From Carpediemonas membranifera (taxonomy: Eukaryota > Fornicata), in the NCBI GenBank assembly GCA_019828565.1, contig JAHDYR010000019.1:124001-188000 (forward strand): a stretch of DNA of 64,000 nt, read 5' to 3'. Shown in pieces: positions 9,407 to 18,485 of the stretch. A program made the position numbers and the translations under genes. The notes beneath the pieces are model-generated. The model had not been told where the DNA came from and searched no databases. It was given only the letters and a program-made list of their open reading frames with translations. How positions within the stretch are numbered: position 1 is the stretch's first letter; the number at the start of each line of letters is the position of its first letter.

Positions 9407-10530
9407 GTTTGATTAAGCGTCAATAAGCCGTTACGGATGGGATACTACGAATTCGACTGCTTCCCGAGTCTCGGCGGGTCGCGGAACAAGATACGCAAAT
9501 CTTCTGATCAGGAAGATAGATGGACGTGAAATGCCATACTTGCTCGGCGTACATGCATACCTGGCCGTTTAGCCAAGTCTCCAACTTTCCCAGTCTCGGG
9601 GCAGCAGTCTATAAAAGGTCTCGGTCGAGATCGACGCGTCCAAGCGCAGATACGGTATGATAGACTTGCGATGAGTGCAGAGCTCGCTTGAACCAACAGG
9701 TCCGTGACCTACATGTGAAAAAGTTGCGAACGACAGGGGCGGGTCACAGTTTTAAAAGTGAGGTCAGTCCAAGACTACTATTGTTGTTGAAACATTCACG
9801 GGTGGTCATGCCTTGTATTCGTTGCCGAGCTGGGTAGTTGTGACAATGGGCAGATCTGACAAATCAGAAATTCGGACGAAAATGACCCCCCAAGGGTGTG
9901 AATCCAATGGGGGCTTCACGCCGCGGGCTGCCCTCCCACATACACTCGCTCACCGCCAGCAGCTGCTAGGTCGTCCAAGTGTATCATCTAGGCTCACTGT
10001 CCTAGGTCCATCTGATGTCGCGCGGCAGTCTCACACCGCCCACGCACTCCCAGCTATGACCTGGGTTCCGCACCGTACAAAGTGGCGCGGATGTCCCGGT
10101 GTGCAGCAAGGGCCACAGGCCAATGCAATACCACGGGTCCGAAGACACCATGGCGCACAGCTTGGATTTTGACATCATAAGATGGTGGCGGACTTATCTT
10201 GTGCCGCTCCAGGGTCCCGTCGGCGCACCTGATTGATGTTGGTTAGTTCGGCACCATGAAGTGACCGAAACGGAAGAAATAGAATGAAAAATAAGATCGA
10301 GACATGTGGATAGAGCATTGAGCACGAATTCAGCACAAAAGATGCATGGACAACACCGATGGCGCAATGCTGGCAACTCCGCGTAAAAAAAAGGTGCAGG
10401 TTAAACTCCGTCCCCTCATCCAACTTGGGTGTGCCAGCATATGCCTGTCGTGATGGCTGACGCTCTAACCCTATGCAGCGCACGCGTCGTCGCCAGTTTA
10501 AGTCAAGTTGCAAAGTCCGAAAATTTGTAG
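9407..10530. other. 1.1-kb intergenic region, no gene recognised
   Basis: This separates CLN3 (minus) from the TMEM17-like gene (plus), so it holds two divergent promoters. A GC-richer island at about 9880-10150 sits inside AT-richer flanks and could be a structured RNA gene, but I recognised no SRP, RNase P, snRNA or tRNA signature on either strand. Short open frames here look random. Confidence 0.45.
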
Positions 10531-11038
10531 ATGACGCTGGCAGCACCTACAATTCTTATTCCCAGGTACTATGCTCAGCTCACTGTTGACATATCCACCG
10601 TAGTAGCGCTGAATTTCGTCGTGGTTCTTATCGTCACCGTTTGTTCGCTCAGCACTATTGACACAGCTCGTTTCCGTGGTCCCCTCTGTCGATGCAACCG
10701 ATCAGCGCACCATACCGTCACTATTCTTCAGTTTCCTATTCGCCTGCATCTGGATTATTGCCGAAATCGTCCGCCTGCGCTTCTGTGCCATCGGCAACAA
10801 GAGCGAACGGCTGCCCGTGCTCACATTCGGCCTCGTAATCTCCCTGATCCCCCAGCTACCGATCCTGCTCTTCTTCCTGGTGCTTTTCCCCCTGATGGTC
10901 GGCTGGAGCACCCCTATGTTCATCGCCTCATTGCTCGCCATCCTGGCTGACGTGCTCGGCATGCTGCCGCTGTACCTCAGTCTTAGACGACTGTCCATGG
11001 CGACTGCCGAGGTCGTCAACCTGCTCGGGCTGCACTGA
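10531..11038 (+). CDS. TMEM17/TMEM216-family ciliary transition-zone membrane protein, two exons
   Basis: The exons are 10531-10638 and 10667-11038, giving 159 aa with four predicted hydrophobic helices. The family (Transmemb_17: TMEM17, TMEM216, TMEM80) forms part of the tectonic/MKS complex gating the base of the cilium. The diagnostic block is EIVRLRFCAIGNKSERLP followed by ISLIPQLPILLFFL, close to the EAIRLYLGYVGN..E..P....LLQLPLILFLL pattern of TMEM17. The N-terminal helix (VVALNFVVVLIVT) is in another frame and is joined by removing a 28-nt intron. The length suits TMEM216 (about 145 aa) as well as TMEM17 (about 198 aa); the sequence looks closer to TMEM17. Confidence 0.82.
10639..10666 (+). 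other. Intron in the TMEM17-like gene (28 nt, phase 0)
   Basis: Donor GTTTGT, 3' end TGACACAG. Removal joins VVVLIVT to LVSVVPS. Confidence 0.87.
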
Positions 11039-11405
11039 GGGCTGGGTGAGGGTCGCTGTGCCAGGGAGGACGTCCGCTCCTCTCACTGGCCATCCGGCTC
11101 CATCTACACTTATCCCCGCTAACTGGCGGGATTACTTGCTATGGCCGCAGCTGTGTAAATACTCCACTGGGACCACCCAGGTTCTCATGGTGTTGGTCGC
11201 TGGTGACCACTAGTCCATTATCTATGATACTTTCTTGCCCTGACCGACCAGCACGCCGTAGGAATGTCCCTGACTCGCCCTGTACGATACGTACGATGGA
11301 GATTGACAGCCTGTGAGGAGTATCAGTGGGTGCGGTCACGGTGGAAACGTTGTCCTATGGAGTCGGGTCACAACCATCGACCACCAGAGAAGCTCGTTAA
11401 CAACC
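11039..11405. other. Intergenic stretch, nothing recognised
   Basis: 367 bp between two plus-strand genes. A TGTAAAT at about 11153 could be a 3' element of the upstream gene. Confidence 0.4.
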
Positions 11406-12887
11406 ATGGGAGCAGCCGATTCATCTCACATGGACACAAAAGCTAAGCTGATTACCGCATATCGCATTTCTACAACAGCTACGGCGATGCTTTCAGGAGA
11501 TGTGCCGAGCCTCATCAGCCACGCCTACACAAGACACTTTCGCACGAACATACCATCAAGTAACGATATAGTGCTCGATCCTCCATCTCATGAAGACGAA
11601 ACGCTCGAGGGTGTTCGCTCCATCCTCTCCCAAGTCCCTCCTCTCACGAAGAAGGCGCAGACCCTCCTCGACCGCGCCCGCTCGATCCTCACCAGCGGCC
11701 CCCCGCTGTCCATGAACGTCGAGCTCGCGGATGGCGAGGACCTCCCACCCTGCCTCTTCACACTCAACCAGGGCGCGGTGTGGGCGTGTCTGGTTGGTGG
11801 CGGGGCCAACCCCGACCTCGAGGACAGGGTGCTGGAGGAGGCTAGAGCGAAGCAACCTCATGGGTCCGAGATGCACGACAAGATCCGCAACGCTCTAACG
11901 CCCGAAGGAAAATGCCTCTGGTTCCTCTGCCGCAAGTTCTTCTTTACGATGAACGTCGCCGAGAAGGACGGCGAGTGCTATCACTACTCTCCGCGAGTAA
12001 GATGCTACCACCACCGCATGTACATGGGCCGACTCTTCATGCTCAACCCGCAGCGTTACACCGACTTCACCAGGGCCAGGATGCCCAAGGGCATGTGGGG
12101 CTGGGGCTTGGATCAATTGGGGCAGCTGGGGGTCGATTCAGATGACTTCGTCGACCCAACCCGCCTCACCTTTGACGCCTGCCTCAAGGTAGCCAAGTTG
12201 GAGTCCAGCCTGCCCGCCTGGGGCAAGCACCGGATGGTTACTGGCTTGGCGCTGACCGGGCTCGGAACAATCATACTCACCCCAGTTGGCACTGTCATGG
12301 CTGGTGAAGGGGCCGAATGGTTCCTGGGTCCTGGGGAACATAGTGGCAGATTCCACCCGGTCCCTCTTCCTGACGGCTTTGTCCCAGATCACATGATGCA
12401 TGACTTCTCTGTTTTCATCCTCTGTATGGGCAGTCGTCAAATGGTTACCGGTTACAATGTCTGCGGCAAGTTGGGACTAGGGCACGAGAGTGATATGGCC
12501 GGATTTGTCGTGCTGCCCTTCAGGGTCGAACATATCATCATTTCCGGTACTGACTACCCATACACCAACTTCCTCTGCGGCCGCCAGCTTCTCTTTGCGG
12601 GCTGCGTTCTCGACCACATCGCCCAGGCCGGTCTACTTCCTGGGTTCCACAAGGATGACATATGCCCCATGGCCACCCCTCTCCGGTTCCCAGAGAGGGT
12701 CAAGGGGTGGCGCCTTGATGATGACTCACTGGCGTGGGTCACTGAGGGCTGGACGCGCTACTGCAGCGGCCGGGATGTCCGATTCAATGTTCCTTTCGAG
12801 GCGACTGCGGTGTATAATAACTACTTCCGCCACTCGTCTGGCCAGTGGTCAGAATGTCGGGCGTGGTGGATGGTGTTGCTCAGATAG
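11406..12887 (+). CDS. RCC1-like protein, possible frameshift near its 3' end
   Basis: A 493-aa protein starting at MGAADSSHMDTK. Two stretches resemble RCC1 blades: MWGWGLDQLGQLGV (about residues 220-233) and VTGYNVCGKLGLGHESD (about 345-361), both with the W/G.N..GQLG.G pattern. The rest is divergent, so substrate and partners cannot be named; RCC1-type propellers serve as exchange factors or scaffolds. The frame ends at a TAG at 12887. Another frame continues from about 12850 to a stop at 12967 with protein-like sequence (SGVVDGVAQIVWKIDSPVRK), which suggests either a 1-base indel or a missed exon. The 3' boundary is therefore uncertain. Confidence 0.65.
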   Translation: MGAADSSHMDTKAKLITAYRISTTATAMLSGDVPSLISHAYTRHFRTNIPSSNDIVLDPPSHEDETLEGVRSILSQVPPLTKKAQTLLDRARSILTSGPPLSMNVELADGEDLPPCLFTLNQGAVWACLVGGGANPDLEDRVLEEARAKQPHGSEMHDKIRNALTPEGKCLWFLCRKFFFTMNVAEKDGECYHYSPRVRCYHHRMYMGRLFMLNPQRYTDFTRARMPKGMWGWGLDQLGQLGVDSDDFVDPTRLTFDACLKVAKLESSLPAWGKHRMVTGLALTGLGTIILTPVGTVMAGEGAEWFLGPGEHSGRFHPVPLPDGFVPDHMMHDFSVFILCMGSRQMVTGYNVCGKLGLGHESDMAGFVVLPFRVEHIIISGTDYPYTNFLCGRQLLFAGCVLDHIAQAGLLPGFHKDDICPMATPLRFPERVKGWRLDDDSLAWVTEGWTRYCSGRDVRFNVPFEATAVYNNYFRHSSGQWSECRAWWMVLLR

Positions 12888-13653
12888 TATGGAAGATTGA
12901 TTCGCCGGTTCGGAAGTCGTTCATCGATAATATTGTCCCAGTCGACATCGATCCGTGGATCGATTAGGGTTCATCCTCAGCTCATACGCATAAAATGCTT
13001 GGCCCAAGAGTTGGTCCATTCGTTAATATCATTGAAAATGGAGCATTCGGTCGGTAATCAAGCCTTGTTGCAATGGTTATGCCATTGGGCGCGGGCTGAC
13101 GATGGAATGAGTCAAACTGAGTCGTAATCTTCGACTTCAGAAATTTTGGTTGGCAGTTTAAAAAATTAAGATGGATCATCTATCCCGTACGCCCTTCAAT
13201 TTTGATGCAATCGTGTGAGTTTCAGCCCTCTCCGACCTCTACTCGTCATGTTCGATGTCCATCGAAACTAAGTTCGGGTCGACTCCAAACGCATACTTCC
13301 AGTGTGCGCCCGCTGGTAATGGCCCGGATCCAGATGTTAGAGAACTATACAAGCTTTATGGCAGAGCGACAGCGATTCGATGGTTGTAGTCGAGGTGACA
13401 GTATCGCTCAGCTTTGGACCCGCAGTCTCGGGAGGATTTCGAAAGTCAGGTGAACATGCCGCCAACCAAATTGATGGCCGATATAGCTTCGGGATGGCCT
13501 ATGAATCATGCAGTCACGCACAATTTCGCGCGATAAAGCATGGGGGACATGGGTCTGACCCAGACTTTGTTGTCTGGTTAACCACGAACAGCCGATGACC
13601 ACATCATCCTCACCGAGTTACCCAACTTCCACAAGCATCGGAATATGTCACAT
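12888..13653. other. AT-richer intergenic region
   Basis: 766 bp. The first 80 bp may still be coding for the RCC1-like gene in another frame. The remainder is low GC, with short random frames and a TTTAAAAAATTAA run near 13157. No gene recognised. Confidence 0.45.
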
Positions 13654-13658
13654 TTACT
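13652..13658 (-). terminator. Putative poly(A) element AGTAAAT overlapping a stop codon
   Basis: AGTAAAT on the minus strand contains the TAA stop of the 13654-15330 gene. It matches the AGTRAAY form described for Giardia. Confidence 0.5.
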
Positions 13659-15330
13659 CCCGCCGGACGCTCCCTCTCGAAGAGCTGCGGCCCATGGCCG
13701 AGCTGCTCCGGGACCCGCCCCGAACCTTGCCCGTCTGGACCTCCGCGTCCACCGGGACCACAGGGTCCGTCTCAAGGCCCTCGTCGACCCGATCGCCCTC
13801 GAGGACGCGCTTGTCAGCCTCAGTAACAGCCGCGACCTTCTCCGCGAAGTCTGCCTGCAGGTCAGACATGGTCTTGGCAACGTCGGCACTGAGCTCACTC
13901 ACCATGTTGCGACCGACGTCCCTGACAGTCTTGCTGACGTCGCTGAGTCCATCAGTTGATGTGATCAAATCGAGCAAGGCCAGCTCCACAGCCCTCTGGT
14001 CGCCACCCACGGCCGCCTGGTATACCGGGCTCTCACCGCCCATCGCCTGCGTCGTCAGGCTGGTGGTCAGCGCAGCCGTCGAGTCAGCCAGCAGCTTGGT
14101 CCGGTAGTGCACATCCCGCCTGGCCGCCAGCTGGGCAGCCAGCACCTGCCGCTCCCCGTCGAGGGTGAGTGCCTCCTGCCTCTCCCGGGCCCGGCCGATG
14201 AGGTGGGCGGCGAACTGGCGGACCGTGGCGTCTGTGTCCCTGTTGCACGACGAGACCTCCATGTTCAGCCGGGCCAGGTGGTCCAGCAGCGCCACCTGGA
14301 GGTCGAACAGCTCGGTCGCCTGGATGGCCTTCACCGACGTGGGCAGCTTGGCCTGGATCGGCCCGATGATGCTTAGGGCATCGTGACAAGCGTCGGCCCG
14401 CTCCTCGTGCTGCTCTCTGAGGTCTGCGATCTCACCCCGTAGCATGGCGATGCGCTTATTCGCCACCTCCATGCGCTTGACAAGATGGGGATCTTCTTCC
14501 TGGTCGCCCGTCTGGAGCATGCCCCCAACAGTGGGAAGCACGCGCTCCACAGCGGGTGCGGGTGCCGCAAGCACCGTAGCTGGTGCCTCCTCGACAGCCA
14601 GCTTGGCCATTGCCAGCGCCGCCTCCGTGTCAGCCGATAGTTCTGAGATGTCCGGGTCGAACGCCCAGGTCGGGTCTGGGGGCGGGCCCGTGGCCAGAGA
14701 GAGCCCGGCCTTGTCGCAGGCCGCATCCACTGCGTTGGACTGGGTCGACGAGACGTCATCCGGGGCAGAATAGGCAGAGAGGCCGGCGCCCAGCGCAAGG
14801 TCGAGCTGCATCGCCGTTGTCAGCACGCGGAGGGTCGTGTCGGAGGCGGGGGCCCGTGCGAGAAGTGGCGACTCGGTCAGGCGGGCCTCACGGAGAAGAA
14901 GCAGCTCGTTGGCCTCCTCAAGCTCGGCGATCTGGGCACGTGCGAGAGCAAGCGCAGCCTCGTTCGAGTCAGCCTCCATCACTTCTTCCTCGGTCTCGGA
15001 GTCGTCTGTGGCGAGCGCAGGGGGCTTGTTCTGCTTCAAAACGGCGAGCATCTTCTCAAGAAGTTCAGCCTTGAGGGCGAGGAGCATGGAGAACCTCGTC
15101 TGAAGCCCAGGGAGCGTAGAAATGTAGTCAAGCATGCGCCTTGCGCTCGGGACCTGCTGACCGTACGAATACTCGATGATGTCCCGTTCAATTTGCTCAA
15201 TCTCGAGGTTGAGCTGCTGCATGGACTCCCGAGACTCATCGCGGGGTATATGCGGGCTCTCTTCGTAGATTCTGATGGCCCTGTACAATTGAGACAGCTC
15301 CGCCTGCAGATCTTGGAACTCTGTGGCCAT
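13654..15330 (-). CDS. Unknown coiled-coil protein
   Basis: A 558-aa protein of unknown function. Met 15330 (MATEFQDLQAELSQLYRAIR) is preferred. A further in-frame ATG at 15444 lies only 11 bp past the stop of the upstream gene, and its added residues are unlike a conserved start. The N-terminal 120 residues are helical, followed by an acidic linker (DDSETEEEVMEADSNEA), a coiled coil (ALARAQIAELEEANELLLLRE), an Ala/Pro-rich section and a second coiled-coil half (about 320-520). The C-terminus is Ser/Arg-rich (GGSRSSSAMGRSSSRGSVRRE). No membrane segment or catalytic motif is seen. The stop TAA lies inside an AGTAAAT element. Confidence 0.75.
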   Translation of the reverse strand: MATEFQDLQAELSQLYRAIRIYEESPHIPRDESRESMQQLNLEIEQIERDIIEYSYGQQVPSARRMLDYISTLPGLQTRFSMLLALKAELLEKMLAVLKQNKPPALATDDSETEEEVMEADSNEAALALARAQIAELEEANELLLLREARLTESPLLARAPASDTTLRVLTTAMQLDLALGAGLSAYSAPDDVSSTQSNAVDAACDKAGLSLATGPPPDPTWAFDPDISELSADTEAALAMAKLAVEEAPATVLAAPAPAVERVLPTVGGMLQTGDQEEDPHLVKRMEVANKRIAMLRGEIADLREQHEERADACHDALSIIGPIQAKLPTSVKAIQATELFDLQVALLDHLARLNMEVSSCNRDTDATVRQFAAHLIGRARERQEALTLDGERQVLAAQLAARRDVHYRTKLLADSTAALTTSLTTQAMGGESPVYQAAVGGDQRAVELALLDLITSTDGLSDVSKTVRDVGRNMVSELSADVAKTMSDLQADFAEKVAAVTEADKRVLEGDRVDEGLETDPVVPVDAEVQTGKVRGGSRSSSAMGRSSSRGSVRRE

Positions 15331-15455
15331 CAAGATTCCAGGTTTTGTTGTGCTGGAAAGGCGCTGAGTCAAAAAGTCGTGCCGGCTGAGCAGGTAGTAA
15401 GCGCTCCTTGCCCCCTCCCTGACCCATCCCATAGCCCCACTCATTCATTTACAGC

Positions 15456-16118
15456 CTACCCCTCCCGGGCTACCTCCAGTACCTTATGCAGGAAGTCCCG
15501 CAGCACACCCACGTCCTCGGTGCTCTCCACGTCGAAGTCGACTGTATGCGAGGCACCCGCGGTCATGTCGTCATCACTGACTCCCTTCCTCGACAGATAG
15601 TAGTACACGCACCTCGCCTTCTGCTGCTCGTTCATCTTGGACATCTTGTGCGCGATTAGCTGGATCTCTGTCGCGGTAAGAGGTCTGATCTTTTCAAGCG
15701 AATGGTCGAAGTCGCCAGCGATAATGAGTGCCTCTTGCTTCAGCGTCATCGGTATCGCTTCAATCTGGGTGAGCTGCTCTTGTGCGAAGGCCTGACAGGA
15801 CTGTGCAATGACGTAGTATGGGTTGTCTGGTCCGTTGTACTTCATTGAGTTGGTGAAGATGAGGTCCATGTCCTGGACAAACTCGAAGAAGAACTTGTAC
15901 ACGCTCTCACGGAGGTTCTTTCGCAAGGTACCGAGGTCCATTGGACGCTGAATAACCTCTAGATAGTCAACGAGCCCGAGCTCCTTGTGATTAACCGGCT
16001 GGGCAAACTCTCGGCCGTATTCATGGTTCGTTACCTTCTCAATGATCTCTACCAGTGCAGTACTGATGCTTTCAGTGATGGGCGTCGTGGCGATGGAGGG
16101 CACGGCATCGTCGCTCAT
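15456..16118 (-). CDS. Single bromodomain plus ET domain protein (BET-like)
   Basis: A 220-aa chromatin reader. Residues 20-115 form a bromodomain: the YLEVIQRPMDLGTL core is the usual Y..I..PMDL.T(I/L), followed by DMDLIFTNSMKYN with the acetyl-lysine-contacting Asn. Residues 140-215 (LTATEIQLIAHKMSKMNEQQ... then HTVDFDVESTEDVGVLRDFL) resemble the extraterminal domain of BET proteins, which recruits partners through short basic peptides. Canonical BET proteins have two bromodomains; this one has one, like plant GTE or protist forms. The start at 16118 is chosen over 16208 because a TTTATATGATCATAAAT promoter-like stretch lies between them. It acts in the nucleus on acetylated histones. Confidence 0.85.
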   Translation of the reverse strand: MSDDAVPSIATTPITESISTALVEIIEKVTNHEYGREFAQPVNHKELGLVDYLEVIQRPMDLGTLRKNLRESVYKFFFEFVQDMDLIFTNSMKYNGPDNPYYVIAQSCQAFAQEQLTQIEAIPMTLKQEALIIAGDFDHSLEKIRPLTATEIQLIAHKMSKMNEQQKARCVYYYLSRKGVSDDDMTAGASHTVDFDVESTEDVGVLRDFLHKVLEVAREG

Positions 16119-16326
16119 CTCTGAAAGCCATTTATGATCATATAAATCGATATTGGCGTTTGAGAGAGTACAGTGCCAGCTGGGAAAGGTAGGGTATACT
16201 CTAGACACGAGGAGGTCATGCTTGTGTGCTCACCTGGCCCATCAGGGATACATTGAAACCGACCCGATGAGAAAAGCCTTTATAGGAGGCGACAAGCTCT
16301 TACGCTGTCGCCAGAGTATCATCACA

Positions 16327-18018
16327 TCACCGCCGCCCATCGTTGTGCTGCAGATCAACTATCAGATGCCGCACCTTGTTCACCGCGACCTCCATCTCCG
16401 ACGACGCTGCGTCAGACGAAGTCTTGAACTCATGCAGGTAGTGGGACCTCCGCTTGTGTTCCGCGTCTATGTACAGCACAGTTTCGTCCGCGCTATTGAT
16501 GACCACCTTTGTGTGGTTGGGGAAGTTCACCTGCAGGGTCCTATTCGAGAATCTAAAGACAAGCTGGCTCGACGACGTGCGCATGTACTTACGCACGTAA
16601 ACGAGCGGGGAGTCAGGGGATCGGAACTTGTCCGTATTCCGGACACGCACGTCCTGCGACACGGGGAACATCGTGTGCTTGTCCAGGTAGTCGGTAAAGT
16701 ACTTGAGCAGCGAGTACTTCTTCCGTAGCCTGTGTGTGGGCGACTCGAGGTTTGTGCGGTCAGGGTACAGCCGCTCCTGAGTCTCACGGAGGGCCCCGGG
16801 GTTGGCTGGGTCGGGTTCCTTCTCGTGGTACTCGAAGAACGTACGGTCGGCGGAGTAAATGATCTTGCTATGATCGTTGAAGTAGACACCGACAGAGCCG
16901 GAGGCGAGCTGGTAGCCGAAGCCGTAGCGGTTAGTGTAGTCGACCCAGGAGACGAGGAAGTCCAGGGGCGGCGGGGCAGTTGACCCGACCTCGCTCGAGA
17001 AGTTGGGGCACGACGTCATGACAGAGCTGCTAAGAGTGCGGGGAATGAAGCCCTTGAACCACTCGTGCTCAAGGATCGCCTCGAGCGAGGGCCGCTTGAA
17101 TGGGTCAAGGACGAGGATGTCCTGGATGAGGGACTTGGCCTCGTTCGATATGCGGGGCAGAGAAGGGAAGCCAAAGTCTATCGACATGATGCGTTTGTAG
17201 ACGGCCTTTGGGTCGGTCGACTCAAACGGCGGCTTGCCAATGAGCATCGTGTACATGATCACACCGATGGCCCACACATCAACCTCAAAGGAGTGGCCGA
17301 GCGGCTGCATGTCGCGAGGCAAGGGGGCGTCGGGGTATTTCGCCTGGAACTGCTTGGCGCGCTTGTTCTCCATGTGTGTCTGCAAAACTTCGGGTGCCAT
17401 GTAATTTGGGGTGCCGCACATAGTCTTGCGACGCTCGTCACCACTGGTGAGCTTGACGGCGAGACCGAAATCTCCAATCTTAACCTGCATTCCCTCGGCG
17501 AGGAACAAGTTGCCGAGTTTCAGGTCGCGGTGAACGATCATATGCCGGTGGAGGTGGCGCACACCGTCGATAGTCTGCATCAAGAAGTATCTGGCCTCAG
17601 GTTCGGTGATGGACTTTCGGGACTTGAGGAGGTCGTTGAGGCACTTGTGCTTACACTTCTCGATTAGGATGTAGACATTGACCTTGTCCTCGAAGACAGA
17701 GTTGAAGCGCACGATGTTGGGGTGGGTGGCAGAGGTTGAGGCGATCTGGCGGTGAATTTTGATCTCAGAAATTAACTTCGCGCGCTTCGTCTTGCTTAGG
17801 TTCGTCTTGTCGACGATCTTGGCCGCCTGGTGCTTGCTATAAGCACCATCCCACACTTCGTAGACTTTGGCGAAGCCTCCTTTCCCCAGAAGATCGCCCT
17901 TGGTGTAAGTGGCACCGGTCTTGGGATCCTTGATGTAATGCTTAGAAGATGGATATAATGCGCCATTTGGAGTGTTCTGACCAAGTGCTGGAGCTAGCGC
18001 AGCCCTTGTATCACTCAT
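16327..18018 (-). CDS. PLK: Polo-like kinase
   Basis: A complete 563-aa Polo-like kinase that controls mitotic entry, centriole/basal body events and cytokinesis. The kinase domain (about 35-300) has the PLK-type glycine loop GKGGFAKVYEV, HRDLKLGNLFL, DFGLA, and the activation segment RRKTMCGTPNYMAPEVL with the T-loop Thr. The C-terminus has two polo boxes: WVDYTNRYGFGYQL (the Trp of PB1 that contacts phosphopeptide) and NFPNHTKVVIN (the His-x-Lys pincer of PB2). All phosphopeptide-binding residues are therefore present. It sits upstream of the bromodomain gene on the same strand, about 200 bp away. Confidence 0.96.
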   Translation of the reverse strand: MSDTRAALAPALGQNTPNGALYPSSKHYIKDPKTGATYTKGDLLGKGGFAKVYEVWDGAYSKHQAAKIVDKTNLSKTKRAKLISEIKIHRQIASTSATHPNIVRFNSVFEDKVNVYILIEKCKHKCLNDLLKSRKSITEPEARYFLMQTIDGVRHLHRHMIVHRDLKLGNLFLAEGMQVKIGDFGLAVKLTSGDERRKTMCGTPNYMAPEVLQTHMENKRAKQFQAKYPDAPLPRDMQPLGHSFEVDVWAIGVIMYTMLIGKPPFESTDPKAVYKRIMSIDFGFPSLPRISNEAKSLIQDILVLDPFKRPSLEAILEHEWFKGFIPRTLSSSVMTSCPNFSSEVGSTAPPPLDFLVSWVDYTNRYGFGYQLASGSVGVYFNDHSKIIYSADRTFFEYHEKEPDPANPGALRETQERLYPDRTNLESPTHRLRKKYSLLKYFTDYLDKHTMFPVSQDVRVRNTDKFRSPDSPLVYVRKYMRTSSSQLVFRFSNRTLQVNFPNHTKVVINSADETVLYIDAEHKRRSHYLHEFKTSSDAASSEMEVAVNKVRHLIVDLQHNDGRR

Positions 18019-18485
18019 ACTGGCGGGAATTCGTTCAGCGCAATTTTTTCACGCCGCAAAGATTTCGCGCGTTCCGACTCCCCCGTTAATCTGCTGGCGG
18101 CCGACACGGGAAACCCCCGGCAAGCGGCGTGCCTTCGGCCATGAGAAGCTATAGGGTTCGTTTTTGTCTCGACCTCATAAAATTTTGGCAAAATTTCTAA
18201 ACCAACTTCGGAGATTTCGGGGCATACCTCTAGATTTGATGAACATGCCGATATTTGATCCCATTAGAGTCACATCTGATGCAGGTTTCGGCTGCAACTC
18301 AAAAAAAATTTTGCTGGCAGATTTCGCTCAAGACAGCGAGGACTGCATCATGAAATTTCAAAACGTAAACTGACGACAATTTGTTGCTATTATCCTCCAA
18401 TATAGAGCATGTAGGGGCTAATTCCACTCACCCCACCCCATTCGCACTGCCTCCCATGTCATCAGCATGCGCAGTTTACGAATAT
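18019..18485. other. AT-rich intergenic region
   Basis: 467 bp with several A/T runs (AAAATTTTGGCAAAATTT near 18180, AAAAAAAATTTT near 18301). It includes the Polo-like kinase 5' side. No gene recognised. Confidence 0.45.
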
